This document shows, in pieces, positions 17,649 through 26,288 of a stretch of 37,903 bases of DNA (position 1 is its first letter; the number at the start of each line of letters is the position of its first letter). Both the position numbers and the translations under genes were made by a program. Source of the DNA: Phocaeicola faecicola (GTDB lineage: Bacteria; Bacteroidota; Bacteroidia; Bacteroidales; Bacteroidaceae); assembly GCF_013618865.1 (NCBI RefSeq), contig NZ_JABSOE010000047.1:1-37903 (forward strand), given 5' to 3'. A model generated the notes under the pieces. That model did not search any database and was not told the origin of the DNA. It saw nothing but the letters and a program-made list of their open reading frames with translations.

Positions 17649-19187
17649 TTAGCCGGCCCAATTTTCACGGTCCAGATTACGGTAGCTGATGGCCTCCGCC
17701 AGATGGTGCGACTGGACATGAGGTGCATCCTCCAGATCGGCAATGGTACGGGCCACTTTCAGAATACGGTCGTAGGCACGGGCTGAAAGATTCAGGCGCG
17801 ACATGGCATTGCGCAACAGCGCCATTCCGGCAGCATCCGGCTGAGCATATTCACGCAGGAGGGCAGGACTCATCTGTGCATTACAATGTACACCGGGAAC
17901 CTGGGCGAAGCGTCTGGCCTGTACCTGACGCGCCTTGACAACCCGTTCACGGATGGTCCGGCTCGACTCTCCGGGAGCCTGTTCCACCAGTTTCTCGAAC
18001 GGTACCGGAACAATCTCAATCTGTATGTCTATCCGGTCGAGCAGAGGCCCTGAAATCCGGTTCAGATAGCGGTGTACCTGACCGATGTTGCACACGCAAG
18101 CACGGGTTGGATGATTAAAATAACCGCACGGACACGGGTTCATGGAAGCTACCAAGGTAAAGCTTGCCGGGTATTCCAGCGTATATTTAGCCCTCGAAAT
18201 GGTGATACACCGGTCCTCCAAAGGCTGACGGAGCACTTCCAGTACCGAACGGCTGAACTCCGGCAACTCATCCAGAAAAAGTACCCCATTGTGGGCCAGA
18301 CTGATTTCTCCAGGCTGAGGATTGGCCCCTCCTCCCACCATTGCAATCTGCGAAATAGTATGGTGAGGACTCCGGAACGGACGTGTGGCAATCAGCGAAG
18401 AGTCCTTTCCCAGTTTACCTGCCACAGAATGAATCTTCGTGGTTTCCAGACTCTCGGAAAGCGTAAACGGAGGCAGGATTCCGGGCAGACGCTTGGCCAT
18501 CATCGACTTGCCGCTTCCGGATGCCCCCACCATCAGAATATTATGTCCTCCGGCAGCAGCTACTTCCAGGGCACGCTTCACGTTCTCCTGTCCCTTGACA
18601 TCCGCAAAGTCAAACGGAAAGTTTTCCTGATGATTGCTGAACTCCTCCCGCGTATTTACCTCCGTAGGAGTCAACGTATCTTTCCCGTTGAAAAATTCGA
18701 TGACCTCTACAATGTTACTGGCTCCATATACCTTCAGGTTATTCACTACCGCTGCTTCTCTCGCATTCTGCAGAGGCAGGATGAAACCTTCGAATCCTTT
18801 CGCACGGGCAGCGATGGCGATGGGCAATGCCCCTTTGACGGGCAACAGCGTCCCGTCGAGGCTCAGCTCTCCCAAAATCATGTATTTACCCAGTTTTTCC
18901 GCAGCGACTCCACCTGTTGCAGCCAGGATACCGATGGCCAGCGGGAGGTCGTACGAGGCACCTTCCTTGCGGATATCCGCAGGAGCCATGTTGACCACAA
19001 TCTGGCAGGTCGGAAATTTATATCCGTTTACCTGTAAGGCAGAAATAATCCGTTCGTGACTTTCTTTCACCGCCGAATCGGGTAATCCTACGAGAAAAAA
19101 TTTTATTCCACGCGAACTGTTGACTTCTATCGTTACGACAGTAGCATCAATACCTTGTAAGGCAGCACTAAATAGTTTGACTAGCAT
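17649..19187 (-). CDS. YifB/ComM family Mg-chelatase-like AAA+ ATPase
   Basis: A 512-residue protein. The N-terminal ChlI domain shows DATVVTIEVNSSRGIKFF and VGLPDSAVKES. The AAA+ core has Walker A GASGSGKS at 221-228 and Walker B GVLFLDELPE near 301-310. The C-terminal domain (about 395-505) holds LNLSARAYDRILKVARTIAD. ComM of this family is a helicase that aids branch migration during natural transformation in some Gram-negatives. Whether that holds in Bacteroidales is not known to me. It lies 23 bp downstream of the thioredoxin-fold lipoprotein gene on the same strand, probably in one transcript. Confidence 0.93.
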   Translation of the reverse strand: MLVKLFSAALQGIDATVVTIEVNSSRGIKFFLVGLPDSAVKESHERIISALQVNGYKFPTCQIVVNMAPADIRKEGASYDLPLAIGILAATGGVAAEKLGKYMILGELSLDGTLLPVKGALPIAIAARAKGFEGFILPLQNAREAAVVNNLKVYGASNIVEVIEFFNGKDTLTPTEVNTREEFSNHQENFPFDFADVKGQENVKRALEVAAAGGHNILMVGASGSGKSMMAKRLPGILPPFTLSESLETTKIHSVAGKLGKDSSLIATRPFRSPHHTISQIAMVGGGANPQPGEISLAHNGVLFLDELPEFSRSVLEVLRQPLEDRCITISRAKYTLEYPASFTLVASMNPCPCGYFNHPTRACVCNIGQVHRYLNRISGPLLDRIDIQIEIVPVPFEKLVEQAPGESSRTIRERVVKARQVQARRFAQVPGVHCNAQMSPALLREYAQPDAAGMALLRNAMSRLNLSARAYDRILKVARTIADLEDAPHVQSHHLAEAISYRNLDRENWAG

Positions 19188-19210
19188 TAGATTTTCGGTT
19201 GTTTTTATTT

Positions 19211-20221
19211 TTACTTTGAAGCATCGGTCAGTTGCTTCACCTTTTCGTACAAGTCCTGACGGAACAGGTCTCTTGCGATAATCTTCCGGTTCCGGTCAAC
19301 CAGGATATTCGCTGGCAGCCTCCACACTCCGTTCTGACGGATTACCTGATTGTCCCATGCCTTGAAATCGCAGACCTCTACCCACCGTTCAGCATCTTCC
19401 TTGCACTGACTGTACCACTGCTCCTTTCCATAGTCGAGCGAAAGGTTCAGTACCCGGAACTGTTTTTCCGGCAACTTCCGGGCTATCTGTTCAAGGGAGT
19501 CTCTCACCACCAGGCTCTGAGGGTCCCAGCTTGCCCAGAAGTTGATCAGCGTATAACTGTCGGGAGCATTATTCCAGGCTACATACTTTCCCTTCCGGTC
19601 TTTGCAGGAGAAATAACTGACGTAGTCCTTGTTCACCGTCTTGTTTTTATCGGCAATGGCTTCAAGTGCCCCACCCAGTATATAAGAGTCCTTCACCATA
19701 CCGTCCAGCGGAGCCAGTATGGAAGCCAGCTCCTCCAGGTCGGGCTGTGTACTTTGAATAAAGAACTGATGAATGATGTATGCAGAAGCAAACGACTGCA
19801 GGTGCGTACGTACAAATTCCTTGGCCTTCATCCTGACAGCCGCAGTATCCGTCCGTATTTCATCGATGCTCTTCAGAAACTCTCCGTAAACCGCATTCTC
19901 TCCTTCTCCGGAGATTACAGGAGCGTCAAAAGAACCTGTCAGCTTCATCTTTTCCTTAGGAGAGACAAACACCGGAATGCTTTTTCCTTCCGAAGAGAGC
20001 AGGCGGCACAAGTTCAGGGTATCCGCTTCCGTCTCATAAGTAAACTTACCGTTTTCCGTATAAATGGTATCTATTTTCAGCATCGGGTCATCATAAACCA
20101 TCCACAAGGTATCCGACTGTACATCGTCCAGCTCTGCCTGAAGTTTAAAACCCGAATTTCCCTGACATCCGGCCCACCCTACAGTCAGGACCAATAAGAA
20201 AAGTAACTTATTCATATTCAC
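19211..20221 (-). CDS. Thioredoxin-fold lipoprotein with DUF4369-like N-terminus, active cysteines lost
   Basis: A 336-residue lipoprotein with lipobox GWAGC (Cys19), so it is periplasmic and membrane-anchored. Residues 25-115 look like the beta-rich DUF4369 domain common in Bacteroidetes. From about 205 there is a TlpA/AhpC-like thioredoxin fold (TLINFWASWDPQS, then LNLSLDYGKEQW and WRLPANILVDRNRKIIARDL). In active TlpA proteins the motif is WASWCPPC; here both cysteines are replaced (Asp233, Ser236), so it cannot act as a dithiol oxidoreductase through that site. The fold probably serves binding or structure. An alternative start two codons in is possible. Confidence 0.85.
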   Translation of the reverse strand: MNMNKLLFLLVLTVGWAGCQGNSGFKLQAELDDVQSDTLWMVYDDPMLKIDTIYTENGKFTYETEADTLNLCRLLSSEGKSIPVFVSPKEKMKLTGSFDAPVISGEGENAVYGEFLKSIDEIRTDTAAVRMKAKEFVRTHLQSFASAYIIHQFFIQSTQPDLEELASILAPLDGMVKDSYILGGALEAIADKNKTVNKDYVSYFSCKDRKGKYVAWNNAPDSYTLINFWASWDPQSLVVRDSLEQIARKLPEKQFRVLNLSLDYGKEQWYSQCKEDAERWVEVCDFKAWDNQVIRQNGVWRLPANILVDRNRKIIARDLFRQDLYEKVKQLTDASK

Positions 20222-20301
20222 GCATAGTTTTTGCGAAAATACACAAATTCTCGTAATCCTCCATGTTTTTCACCATATTATTCCCCCGAGAGCCCGGAGA
20301 C

Positions 20302-20335
20302 AAAAAAAGGCCGGAACCATGCGTTCCGGCCTTTT
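20302..20335 (-). terminator. Terminator after the TPR lipoprotein gene
   Basis: A 13-bp perfect stem (AAAAGGCCGGAAC with GTTCCGGCCTTTT) around CATGC, followed on the minus strand by a run of seven T. It lies 30 bp after the gene's stop codon. Confidence 0.9.
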
Positions 20336-20364
20336 CTGAATATTATCAGATATCAAGTTAAATA

Positions 20365-22041
20365 TTACTTGATTTCATTTGCATATTTAGCAAATTCACG
20401 GTCTGTCTGAGCCTTAGCAGCCAAAGCAGCATCTTTCTGAGCTACTTTTGCCATGCTTGACTTAACCAGGTCAGCGTTGTTTGTTCTAGCACCTACGATA
20501 GCCATCAGATAATCTGTATAAGCATCCGGATTCTTCACAGCAGCCAAAGTGTTTTTAGCCTTGTTGTAATCCTTAGCCAGGATCTGAGCCAAAGCAGCTG
20601 AGTTAGTCTTAGTATCACCGAATGCCTGAACAGCGCGTTCATACTGACCCTGTTTGATATACAGGTTACCCAGAATTTCGTTAGCAGTGTTTGCACCAGT
20701 TGACTTGCTCAAGTAAGTTTCAGCGTTAGCTACGTTACCCTTAGCCAGTTCGATCAAACCAAGGTTAGTGTTTACTTCAGGAGCGTTAGCGTTCTTGCTG
20801 GCAGCCTGTTTGAAGTAGTTTTCAGCAGTAGCCTGGTCACCCTTAGCATAAGCCATCAGACCCAAGTTGTTATAAGCACGGAAGTCTGAAGGATACAGTT
20901 CGATAGCTTTCTTGTAGATAGCTTCCTGACGAACTTCGTCGTTAGTCAGAGTAGCAGCATACAACAGTTCGTCTACGCTCAATACCTTAGCGTCAGTGTC
21001 GAATGCTTCGTTGATTTCTTCGTCGCTGCGACCGATTACATCGTAGTTAGCAGTCAGGCGAGCACGACGCAACTGAGGCAGGATTTCGTCAGCCAAAGTC
21101 TTGTAAACTGAAGAAATGTTCTTGATTTCAGCTTCACGCTGTTCAGGATCGCTGTACATAGACAATACACGCAAGATCAGGTCTTTATCCTGGATGTTTG
21201 ATTTAGAAACCAATTCCTGGAAACCGTCCCAGTCCTGAGCAGTGTACTTAGTATCTACTTCAGTTTCGATCTTACCCTTCTTCAACTGCTGGTTCATGTA
21301 TTTTTCAGTGTTGTTCTGACGGTTTTCAGCCAAAGTTGTATTCAACTTCACACCACCATCAGGAGAAGCGTAAGCAGAAATTTCGATGTTGTTCAGTTTA
21401 TAGTTCTTAGTGTCACCAGCCACAGTTACTACCTGTTTGTGGAATTCTTTCAAACCTTCAGATTTCAATTCGCTTGCGCGGAGGTTAGCCTGCTGGATCA
21501 AGAACATGATCTGAGCTTCCTTAGCCTGTTTGATGATTCTCTGGAATGCATCCGGAGCCAAAGCAGCGTTAGCAGAATTTACAGTAGGAAGTTCTGATGT
21601 AGCGATAACACCGTCAGCAATCTTTACAGAAGGAATAGTATGAGATTTCTTTCCAATTTTGATCTTGAAATCCAAATACAGTTCAGATTTTGCCATTTCA
21701 GGAACATAGTCGAAAGAAGCCTTCATTGTGTAAGTACCACCAGCCTTGTATGAAATAGTCTGGTCGTTACCCTGTACTTTTTCACCCTGGAATGTAGCCG
21801 GCTGGCCTTTAGCTTCACCACCGTCCCATCTCAAAACCGGAGTTACTTCTACAGTAGCGTTCTTCTTGAAATATTTTTCAGGGAACTTACCTGTAATTGT
21901 AACAGGAACCTTACCTCCTACTGCTTCCAATACTTCAGGGTTAGTTGTGAAGTAGTCAGCAGACAATTCACCCATTTTCTTACATGAAGAAAATGCGAGG
22001 ACTAACAATGCCACTAAAGGCAAATACAACTTTCTAATCAT
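20365..22041 (-). CDS. TPR lipoprotein with an OmpA-like segment
   Basis: A 558-residue lipoprotein, lipobox AFSSC with Cys20. Residues about 25-150 look beta-rich. Residues about 215-300 (IEISAYASPDGG, LNTTLAENRQNNTEKYM) resemble the peptidoglycan-binding OmpA C-terminal domain (usual pattern GHTDxxGxxxxNxxLSxxRA). Residues 370-475 hold three TPR units, such as AYNNLGLMAYAKGDQATAENYFKQA-like. The codon choice is strongly biased toward GCA, CTG/CAG and similar and differs from the neighbours, which suggests very high expression. A TAnnTTTG box precedes a 63-nt A/T-rich leader. The function is unknown; an envelope-stability role is inferred. Confidence 0.85.
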   Translation of the reverse strand: MIRKLYLPLVALLVLAFSSCKKMGELSADYFTTNPEVLEAVGGKVPVTITGKFPEKYFKKNATVEVTPVLRWDGGEAKGQPATFQGEKVQGNDQTISYKAGGTYTMKASFDYVPEMAKSELYLDFKIKIGKKSHTIPSVKIADGVIATSELPTVNSANAALAPDAFQRIIKQAKEAQIMFLIQQANLRASELKSEGLKEFHKQVVTVAGDTKNYKLNNIEISAYASPDGGVKLNTTLAENRQNNTEKYMNQQLKKGKIETEVDTKYTAQDWDGFQELVSKSNIQDKDLILRVLSMYSDPEQREAEIKNISSVYKTLADEILPQLRRARLTANYDVIGRSDEEINEAFDTDAKVLSVDELLYAATLTNDEVRQEAIYKKAIELYPSDFRAYNNLGLMAYAKGDQATAENYFKQAASKNANAPEVNTNLGLIELAKGNVANAETYLSKSTGANTANEILGNLYIKQGQYERAVQAFGDTKTNSAALAQILAKDYNKAKNTLAAVKNPDAYTDYLMAIVGARTNNADLVKSSMAKVAQKDAALAAKAQTDREFAKYANEIK

Positions 22042-22104
22042 GATTTTTAATATTAGGTTTATATTATGAATTTTATCTCTATATATTCATCACAATATTC
22101 GAGG

Positions 22105-22112
22105 CAAAGATA
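22105..22112 (-). promoter_or_regulatory. -7 promoter box for the TPR lipoprotein
   Basis: TATCTTTG on the minus strand matches TAnnTTTG. It sits 63 bp before the ATG, leaving a long A/T-rich 5' leader of the kind seen on strongly expressed Bacteroides genes. Confidence 0.6.
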
Positions 22113-22193
22113 AGAAAAACTCTATATAATAGTTCTCTATTCCTTATTTTTTTTCAAATAAGTAATCGAAAAATTGATTTAGTTGAATAAAAA

Positions 22194-23117
22194 CTAGGCT
22201 TCCAGGTCTTTTTTCCGGTTTCTCGGATGGTGTTCAATGATTTCCTGCCGTAAAAGCGTCCGGTCGATGTGCATGTAAATTTCAGTCGTTCCGATGCTTT
22301 CATGCCCCAGCATGCACTGTATCGCCCTCAGATTGGCACCGCCTTCCAACAAATGTGTGGCAAACGAATGCCGGAACGTATGCGGACTGATACTTTTCTT
22401 CAGTCCGATGGCCGCTGCCAGTTCCTTGATGATATGGAACACCATGATGCGGGAAATGTTTTTCCCGAACCGGCTGATAAATACAAAATCTTCATATCCC
22501 GGCTTGATCAGTCCCTGTTCCCTGTCCAGAAAATAGTTTTTCAGTTCCGAAACGGCCCTCGGAGAAATAGGTACCAGGCGCTGCTTGTTTCCCTTTCCCT
22601 CCACTTTAATAAATCCTTCGTTCAGATACAGGTCGGAGATTTTCAGGTTGCAGAGTTCCGACACTCGCAATCCACAGCTGTACAGCGTCTCCAGAATCGC
22701 ACAGTTGCGCTGCCCCTCCCGCGTACTCCGGTCGATCTGCCCGATCAGGGCATCGATTTCCTCCACCGTCAGCACATCGGGCAAATGTTTTCCGATCTGC
22801 GGAGACTCCAGCAGTTCGCACGGATCCTGTTCGATATAATCCTCCAGCAGCAGAAACTGATAGAAAGACCGTATGCCGGAAAGAATGCGGGCCTGCGACC
22901 TCGGATGAATCCCGATGTCATGAAGCCCCGCCGAAAAATGCTCCAGATGCTCCAGCGTCACCTCGGTATAATCAATCCCCTCGAGCGTCAGATAAGCCAT
23001 CAGTTTATCCAAATCCGTCAAATAAGCCTGGACCGTATTTTCCGACAAGCCCTTTTCCAGTTTCAAATATTGCCTATACTTTATTATTATCTTTTCGCTT
23101 TTTTCTCGGGTTTTCAT
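22194..23117 (-). CDS. xerD: Tyrosine site-specific recombinase XerD
   Basis: A 307-residue recombinase that resolves chromosome dimers at dif with a Xer partner. The frame is open to 23219, but the ATG at 23117 gives MKTREKSEKIIIKYRQYL and the normal Xer length, and an upstream promoter box fits it. The N-terminal core-binding domain contains GLSENTVQAYLTDL and RILSGIRSFYQFL. The catalytic residues are Arg151 (GLRVSEL), Lys175, His246 and Arg249 (HTFRHSFATHLL), His272 (LGHESI) and Tyr281. It is a chromosomal Xer, not element-borne: there are no attachment repeats nearby and it is divergent from aroQ. Confidence 0.93.
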   Translation of the reverse strand: MKTREKSEKIIIKYRQYLKLEKGLSENTVQAYLTDLDKLMAYLTLEGIDYTEVTLEHLEHFSAGLHDIGIHPRSQARILSGIRSFYQFLLLEDYIEQDPCELLESPQIGKHLPDVLTVEEIDALIGQIDRSTREGQRNCAILETLYSCGLRVSELCNLKISDLYLNEGFIKVEGKGNKQRLVPISPRAVSELKNYFLDREQGLIKPGYEDFVFISRFGKNISRIMVFHIIKELAAAIGLKKSISPHTFRHSFATHLLEGGANLRAIQCMLGHESIGTTEIYMHIDRTLLRQEIIEHHPRNRKKDLEA

Positions 23118-23127
23118 TTCTTTTTCG

Positions 23128-23135
23128 TATCTTTG
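23128..23135 (+). promoter_or_regulatory. -7 promoter box for aroQ-pyk
   Basis: TATCTTTG matches TAnnTTTG, 40 bp before the aroQ ATG. It is interleaved with the minus-strand xerD promoter, so the two divergent transcripts probably compete. Confidence 0.55.
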
Positions 23136-23150
23136 TCCCAAATTTTTTCG

Positions 23151-23158
23151 CAAATGTA
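23151..23158 (-). promoter_or_regulatory. -7 promoter box for xerD
   Basis: TACATTTG on the minus strand matches TAnnTTTG, 33 bp before the chosen xerD start, which supports that start over the longer frame. Confidence 0.5.
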
Positions 23159-23175
23159 TTAAATATTTTATTCGA

Positions 23176-23622
23176 ATGGGAAGAAGAAGAATACAAATAA
23201 TCAATGGTCCCAATATCAATTTATTGGGAAAGCGTGAACCTTCTATCTACGGGAGCCGGACATTCGAAGATTATTTGACTGATTTGAGAATGCAATATCC
23301 GGAGTTGCAGCTGGACTATTACCAGTCGAACACCGAAGGATTCCTCATCGACAAGATTCATGAGACAGGATTCTCGTACGACGGAATCATCCTGAATGCC
23401 GGGGCATACACCCACACTTCAATCGCCCTTCAGGACGCCATCCGCGCCGTGACCGCCCCTGTCATTGAAGTCCATATCTCAAACGTCCATGCGCGGGAAG
23501 AGTTCCGTCATCGCTCCATGATATCCTGTGCCTGTCTGGGGGTGATCTGCGGATTCGGGCTTGACTCATACCGCTTGGGAATAGAAGCCTTGTTACAACA
23601 TAAAAAAACAATTTCAGATTAA
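23176..23622 (+). CDS. aroQ: 3-dehydroquinate dehydratase, type II
   Basis: A 148-residue cytoplasmic enzyme that converts 3-dehydroquinate to 3-dehydroshikimate in the shikimate pathway. Type II signatures are INGPNINLLGKREPSIYG with catalytic Tyr25, QSNTEG, LNAGAYTHTS, and EVHISNVHAREEFRH with His100 and Arg111. The length is typical of this dodecameric family. It lies 10 bp before pyk, so the two are probably co-transcribed and link aromatic amino acid synthesis with PEP use. It is complete, with no missing key residue. Confidence 0.97.
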   Translation: MGRRRIQIINGPNINLLGKREPSIYGSRTFEDYLTDLRMQYPELQLDYYQSNTEGFLIDKIHETGFSYDGIILNAGAYTHTSIALQDAIRAVTAPVIEVHISNVHAREEFRHRSMISCACLGVICGFGLDSYRLGIEALLQHKKTISD

Positions 23623-23632
23623 ATAAATTTAT

Positions 23633-25093
23633 ATGATGCTCAAACAAACAAAAATCGTAGCGTCCATTTCGGACTTGCGCTGTGAAGTGGATTTTATCAG
23701 AGATCTTTTTAATGCAGGTATGAACGTTGTCAGAATGAACACGGCACATGCCAGTCGCGAAGGATTTGAAAAACTGATAGCCAATGTCCGCGAAGTTTCA
23801 AACCGTATCGGTATTCTGATGGATACAAAAGGCCCTGAAGTACGTACCACAGCCAGTGCAGAAGGTCCGATTGATTTCAAGACAGGTGACAAAGTGCAAA
23901 TCGTAGGCAATCCGGACCAGGAAACTACCCGCGAATGCATTTCCGTAACTTATGCCAACTTTGTTCATGACCTCTCGGTAAATGCACGGGTATTGATTGA
24001 CGACGGAGAACTGGAACTGAAAGTGTTGGACAAGAACGAAACAACCCTGTTTTGCGAAGTTTGCAACGATGCCACTTTGGGAAGCCGCAAGAGCGTCAAC
24101 GTACCGGGAGTGAGAATCAATCTTCCTTCACTTACCGAGAAAGACCGCAACAACATACTTTACGCCATCGAGAAGGACATTGACTTCATTGCCCATTCTT
24201 TCGTACGCAACAAACAGGATGTACTGGATATCCGCGAGATTCTGGATGCGCACAACAGTGACATCAAGATCATTGCGAAGATTGAAAACCAGGAAGGTGT
24301 AGACAACATCGATGAAATCCTCGAAGTAGCCGACGGAGTCATGGTAGCACGTGGTGACCTGGGTATCGAAGTTCCTCAGGAACGCATTCCGGGTATCCAG
24401 CGTATTCTGATTAAAAAATGTATCCTGGCCAAGAAGCCCGTTATCGTGGCAACCCAGATGCTGCACACCATGATCAACAATCCGCGTCCGACACGTGCCG
24501 AAGTGACCGATATCGCCAATGCCATCTATTACCGTACAGATGCCCTGATGCTGAGTGGTGAAACGGCTTACGGAAAATATCCGGTAGAAGCTGTAAAGAC
24601 CATGGCCAAGGTAGCTGCCCAGGCAGAAAAAGACAAGATGGAAGAAAACGATATCCAGATTCCTCTGACACCGGAAAATACCGACGTAACTGCATTCCTT
24701 GCAAAGCAGGCTGTACGTGCCACTAACCTGATGCCGATCCGTGCCATCATCACCGACTGCTTCAGCGGACTGACTGCACGCAACCTGGCTGCCTTCCGTG
24801 GAAAATATCCGGTACTGGCTATCTGTTACAAGGAAAAGACCATGCGTCACCTGGCTCTTTCATACGGTGTAGAAGCTATCTACATGCCTGAGAAGGCCAG
24901 CGGTCAGGAATATTATTTCACAGCTTTGCGCAAACTGCTTGCCGACGGAGTACTGTCTCCGAAAGACATGGTGGCTTACCTGAGTGGAGGTAAGAAAGGT
25001 ACACATACTTCATTCCTCGAAATCAATCAGGTAGAAGATGTGCTGGAAAATGCCGGCGAATATGTGTTGCCCAACCGTAACCGCTATCTATAA
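23633..25093 (+). CDS. pyk: Pyruvate kinase
   Basis: A 486-residue glycolytic enzyme that converts PEP and ADP to pyruvate and ATP. Visible sites are TKIVAS, NVVRMNTAHAS (Arg34, Asn36; the usual NFSHG is replaced by NTAHA), MDTKGPEVRT, IIAKIENQEG with catalytic Lys216, VMVARGDLGIEVP, and TQMLHTMINNPRPTRAE. LMLSGETAYGKYPVEAV is the conserved late block. The C-terminal allosteric domain begins near 350. Two ATG codons in tandem open the gene. It follows aroQ by 10 bp and ends at a long hairpin. The C-terminal domain is present in full length. Confidence 0.96.
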   Translation: MMLKQTKIVASISDLRCEVDFIRDLFNAGMNVVRMNTAHASREGFEKLIANVREVSNRIGILMDTKGPEVRTTASAEGPIDFKTGDKVQIVGNPDQETTRECISVTYANFVHDLSVNARVLIDDGELELKVLDKNETTLFCEVCNDATLGSRKSVNVPGVRINLPSLTEKDRNNILYAIEKDIDFIAHSFVRNKQDVLDIREILDAHNSDIKIIAKIENQEGVDNIDEILEVADGVMVARGDLGIEVPQERIPGIQRILIKKCILAKKPVIVATQMLHTMINNPRPTRAEVTDIANAIYYRTDALMLSGETAYGKYPVEAVKTMAKVAAQAEKDKMEENDIQIPLTPENTDVTAFLAKQAVRATNLMPIRAIITDCFSGLTARNLAAFRGKYPVLAICYKEKTMRHLALSYGVEAIYMPEKASGQEYYFTALRKLLADGVLSPKDMVAYLSGGKKGTHTSFLEINQVEDVLENAGEYVLPNRNRYL

Positions 25094-25112
25094 TTAACTG
25101 ATACAAGATAGA

Positions 25113-25173
25113 AAATGCAGGAAATGAAGGAGGGGTTAATCGCGCCTGCTTTCGTTTTCTGCATTTCTTTTTC
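25113..25173 (+). terminator. Terminator after pyk
   Basis: An outer stem AAATGCAGGAAA pairs with TTTTCTGCATTT (one G-T pair) around a 30-nt region with further partial pairing, followed by CTTTTT. It lies 19 bp after the pyk stop, and the next gene starts 14 bp downstream. Confidence 0.65.
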
Positions 25174-25187
25174 CTAAATGCTGCACA

Positions 25188-25829
25188 ATGAAAGAAACAG
25201 ATGCACTGGATGATTACATCCTTAGCCACATAGACCCGGAAGGAGAATATCTGAAGGCCTTGTACCGTGCCACGCACGTCAAGCTGCTGCGTCCGCGAAT
25301 GGCTTCCGGACATCTTCAGGGACGGATGCTCAAGATGTTTGTACAGATGATACGCCCCAAACAGATCATCGAAATAGGTACATACAGCGGGTATTCGGCA
25401 CTCTGTCTGGCCGAAGGACTGGAGGAAGGGGGCATGCTTCACACCTTTGAGATCAACGACGAACAGGAAGACTTTACCCGCCCCTGGCTGGAGAACTCTC
25501 CCTATGCAGACAAAATCCGTTTCTACATCGGCGATGCCCTGAAAATCGTTCCGCAGATGGATATCTGTTTTGACCTGGCTTTTATAGACGGAAACAAGCG
25601 TAACTACATTGAGTATTACGAGATGATTCTCGCGAAGATGAATTCCGGAAGCTATATCATAGCCGACAATACCCTGTGGGATGGCCACGTACTGGAGGAG
25701 CATCCCCATGCCACCGATACCCAGACCATCGGTATCAAGAATTTCAATGACCTGGTCGCAAGCGACGAACGCGTAGAGAAAGTGATACTTCCCCTGCGTG
25801 ACGGTCTAACCATTATCCGTAAAAAATAA
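25188..25829 (+). CDS. SAM-dependent O-methyltransferase (Methyltransf_3 type)
   Basis: A 213-residue class I methyltransferase resembling caffeoyl-CoA and catechol O-methyltransferases. The SAM-binding loop is IIEIGTYSGYSALCLAEGL (about 62-80). The metal and substrate side is shown by LAFIDGNKRNYIEYYEMIL and IIADNTLWDGHV. Such proteins methylate small catechol-like compounds, but the substrate here is unknown. It starts shortly after the pyk terminator and lies 19 bp before rbfA. Confidence 0.9.
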   Translation: MKETDALDDYILSHIDPEGEYLKALYRATHVKLLRPRMASGHLQGRMLKMFVQMIRPKQIIEIGTYSGYSALCLAEGLEEGGMLHTFEINDEQEDFTRPWLENSPYADKIRFYIGDALKIVPQMDICFDLAFIDGNKRNYIEYYEMILAKMNSGSYIIADNTLWDGHVLEEHPHATDTQTIGIKNFNDLVASDERVEKVILPLRDGLTIIRKK

Positions 25830-25848
25830 ATTTATATATAATATAAGT

Positions 25849-26184
25849 ATGGAAACAACCAGACAAAACAAAATTTCACGTCTCATCCAGAAAGAGCTCA
25901 GTGAAATCTTCTTGCTGCAAACCAAATCGATGCCGGGAGTATTGGTTTCCGTCAGTATTGTCCGCATCAGTCCCGACATGAGTTATGCACGCGTATACCT
26001 CAGCGTTTTCCCGTCGGAAAGAAGCGAGGAAATCGTAAAGAACATCAACGACAACATGAAGTCCATCCGCTTTGAGCTGGGCAACCGGGTACGCCATCAG
26101 TTGCGCATCATTCCCGAACTGAAGTTCTTTGTCGACGACTCACTAGACTACGCCGCACACATTGACGAATTATTGAAAAAATAA
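25849..26184 (+). CDS. rbfA: Ribosome-binding factor A
   Basis: A 111-residue 30S maturation factor with a KH-like fold that binds 16S rRNA near the 5' helix and is needed for cold growth. The N-terminal helix RQNKISRLIQKELSEIF, then VSIVRISPDMSYARVYLSVF, and RFELGNRVRHQLRIIPELKF with FVDDSLDYAAHIDELL are all family blocks. The length fits. It is co-directional with the O-methyltransferase and permease genes. Confidence 0.95.
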   Translation: METTRQNKISRLIQKELSEIFLLQTKSMPGVLVSVSIVRISPDMSYARVYLSVFPSERSEEIVKNINDNMKSIRFELGNRVRHQLRIIPELKFFVDDSLDYAAHIDELLKK

Positions 26185-26217
26185 CTGTCTGATATACAGA
26201 TTATCCTTGACCGGTAC

Positions 26218-26267
26218 AAGGCACATGGAACGCGTCTTCGCACAGGGCTCTATGTGCCTTTGCCTTT
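26218..26267 (+). terminator. Hairpin between rbfA and the permease gene
   Basis: A 9-bp stem AAGGCACAT with ATGTGCCTT encloses 25 nt, followed by TGCCTTTTT. It could be a weak terminator or attenuator; the large loop makes this uncertain. Confidence 0.4.
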
Positions 26268-26288
26268 TTGAACAAGCAGCTCCGATAT

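Noticed and set aside
22194..23117. XerD as part of a second mobile element
   Set aside because: It is flanked by housekeeping genes, has normal Xer features, and no attachment repeats are seen.
23118..23219. Hydrophobic N-terminal extension of XerD
   Set aside because: It contains both divergent promoter boxes and part of aroQ; ATG 23117 gives the normal Xer length.
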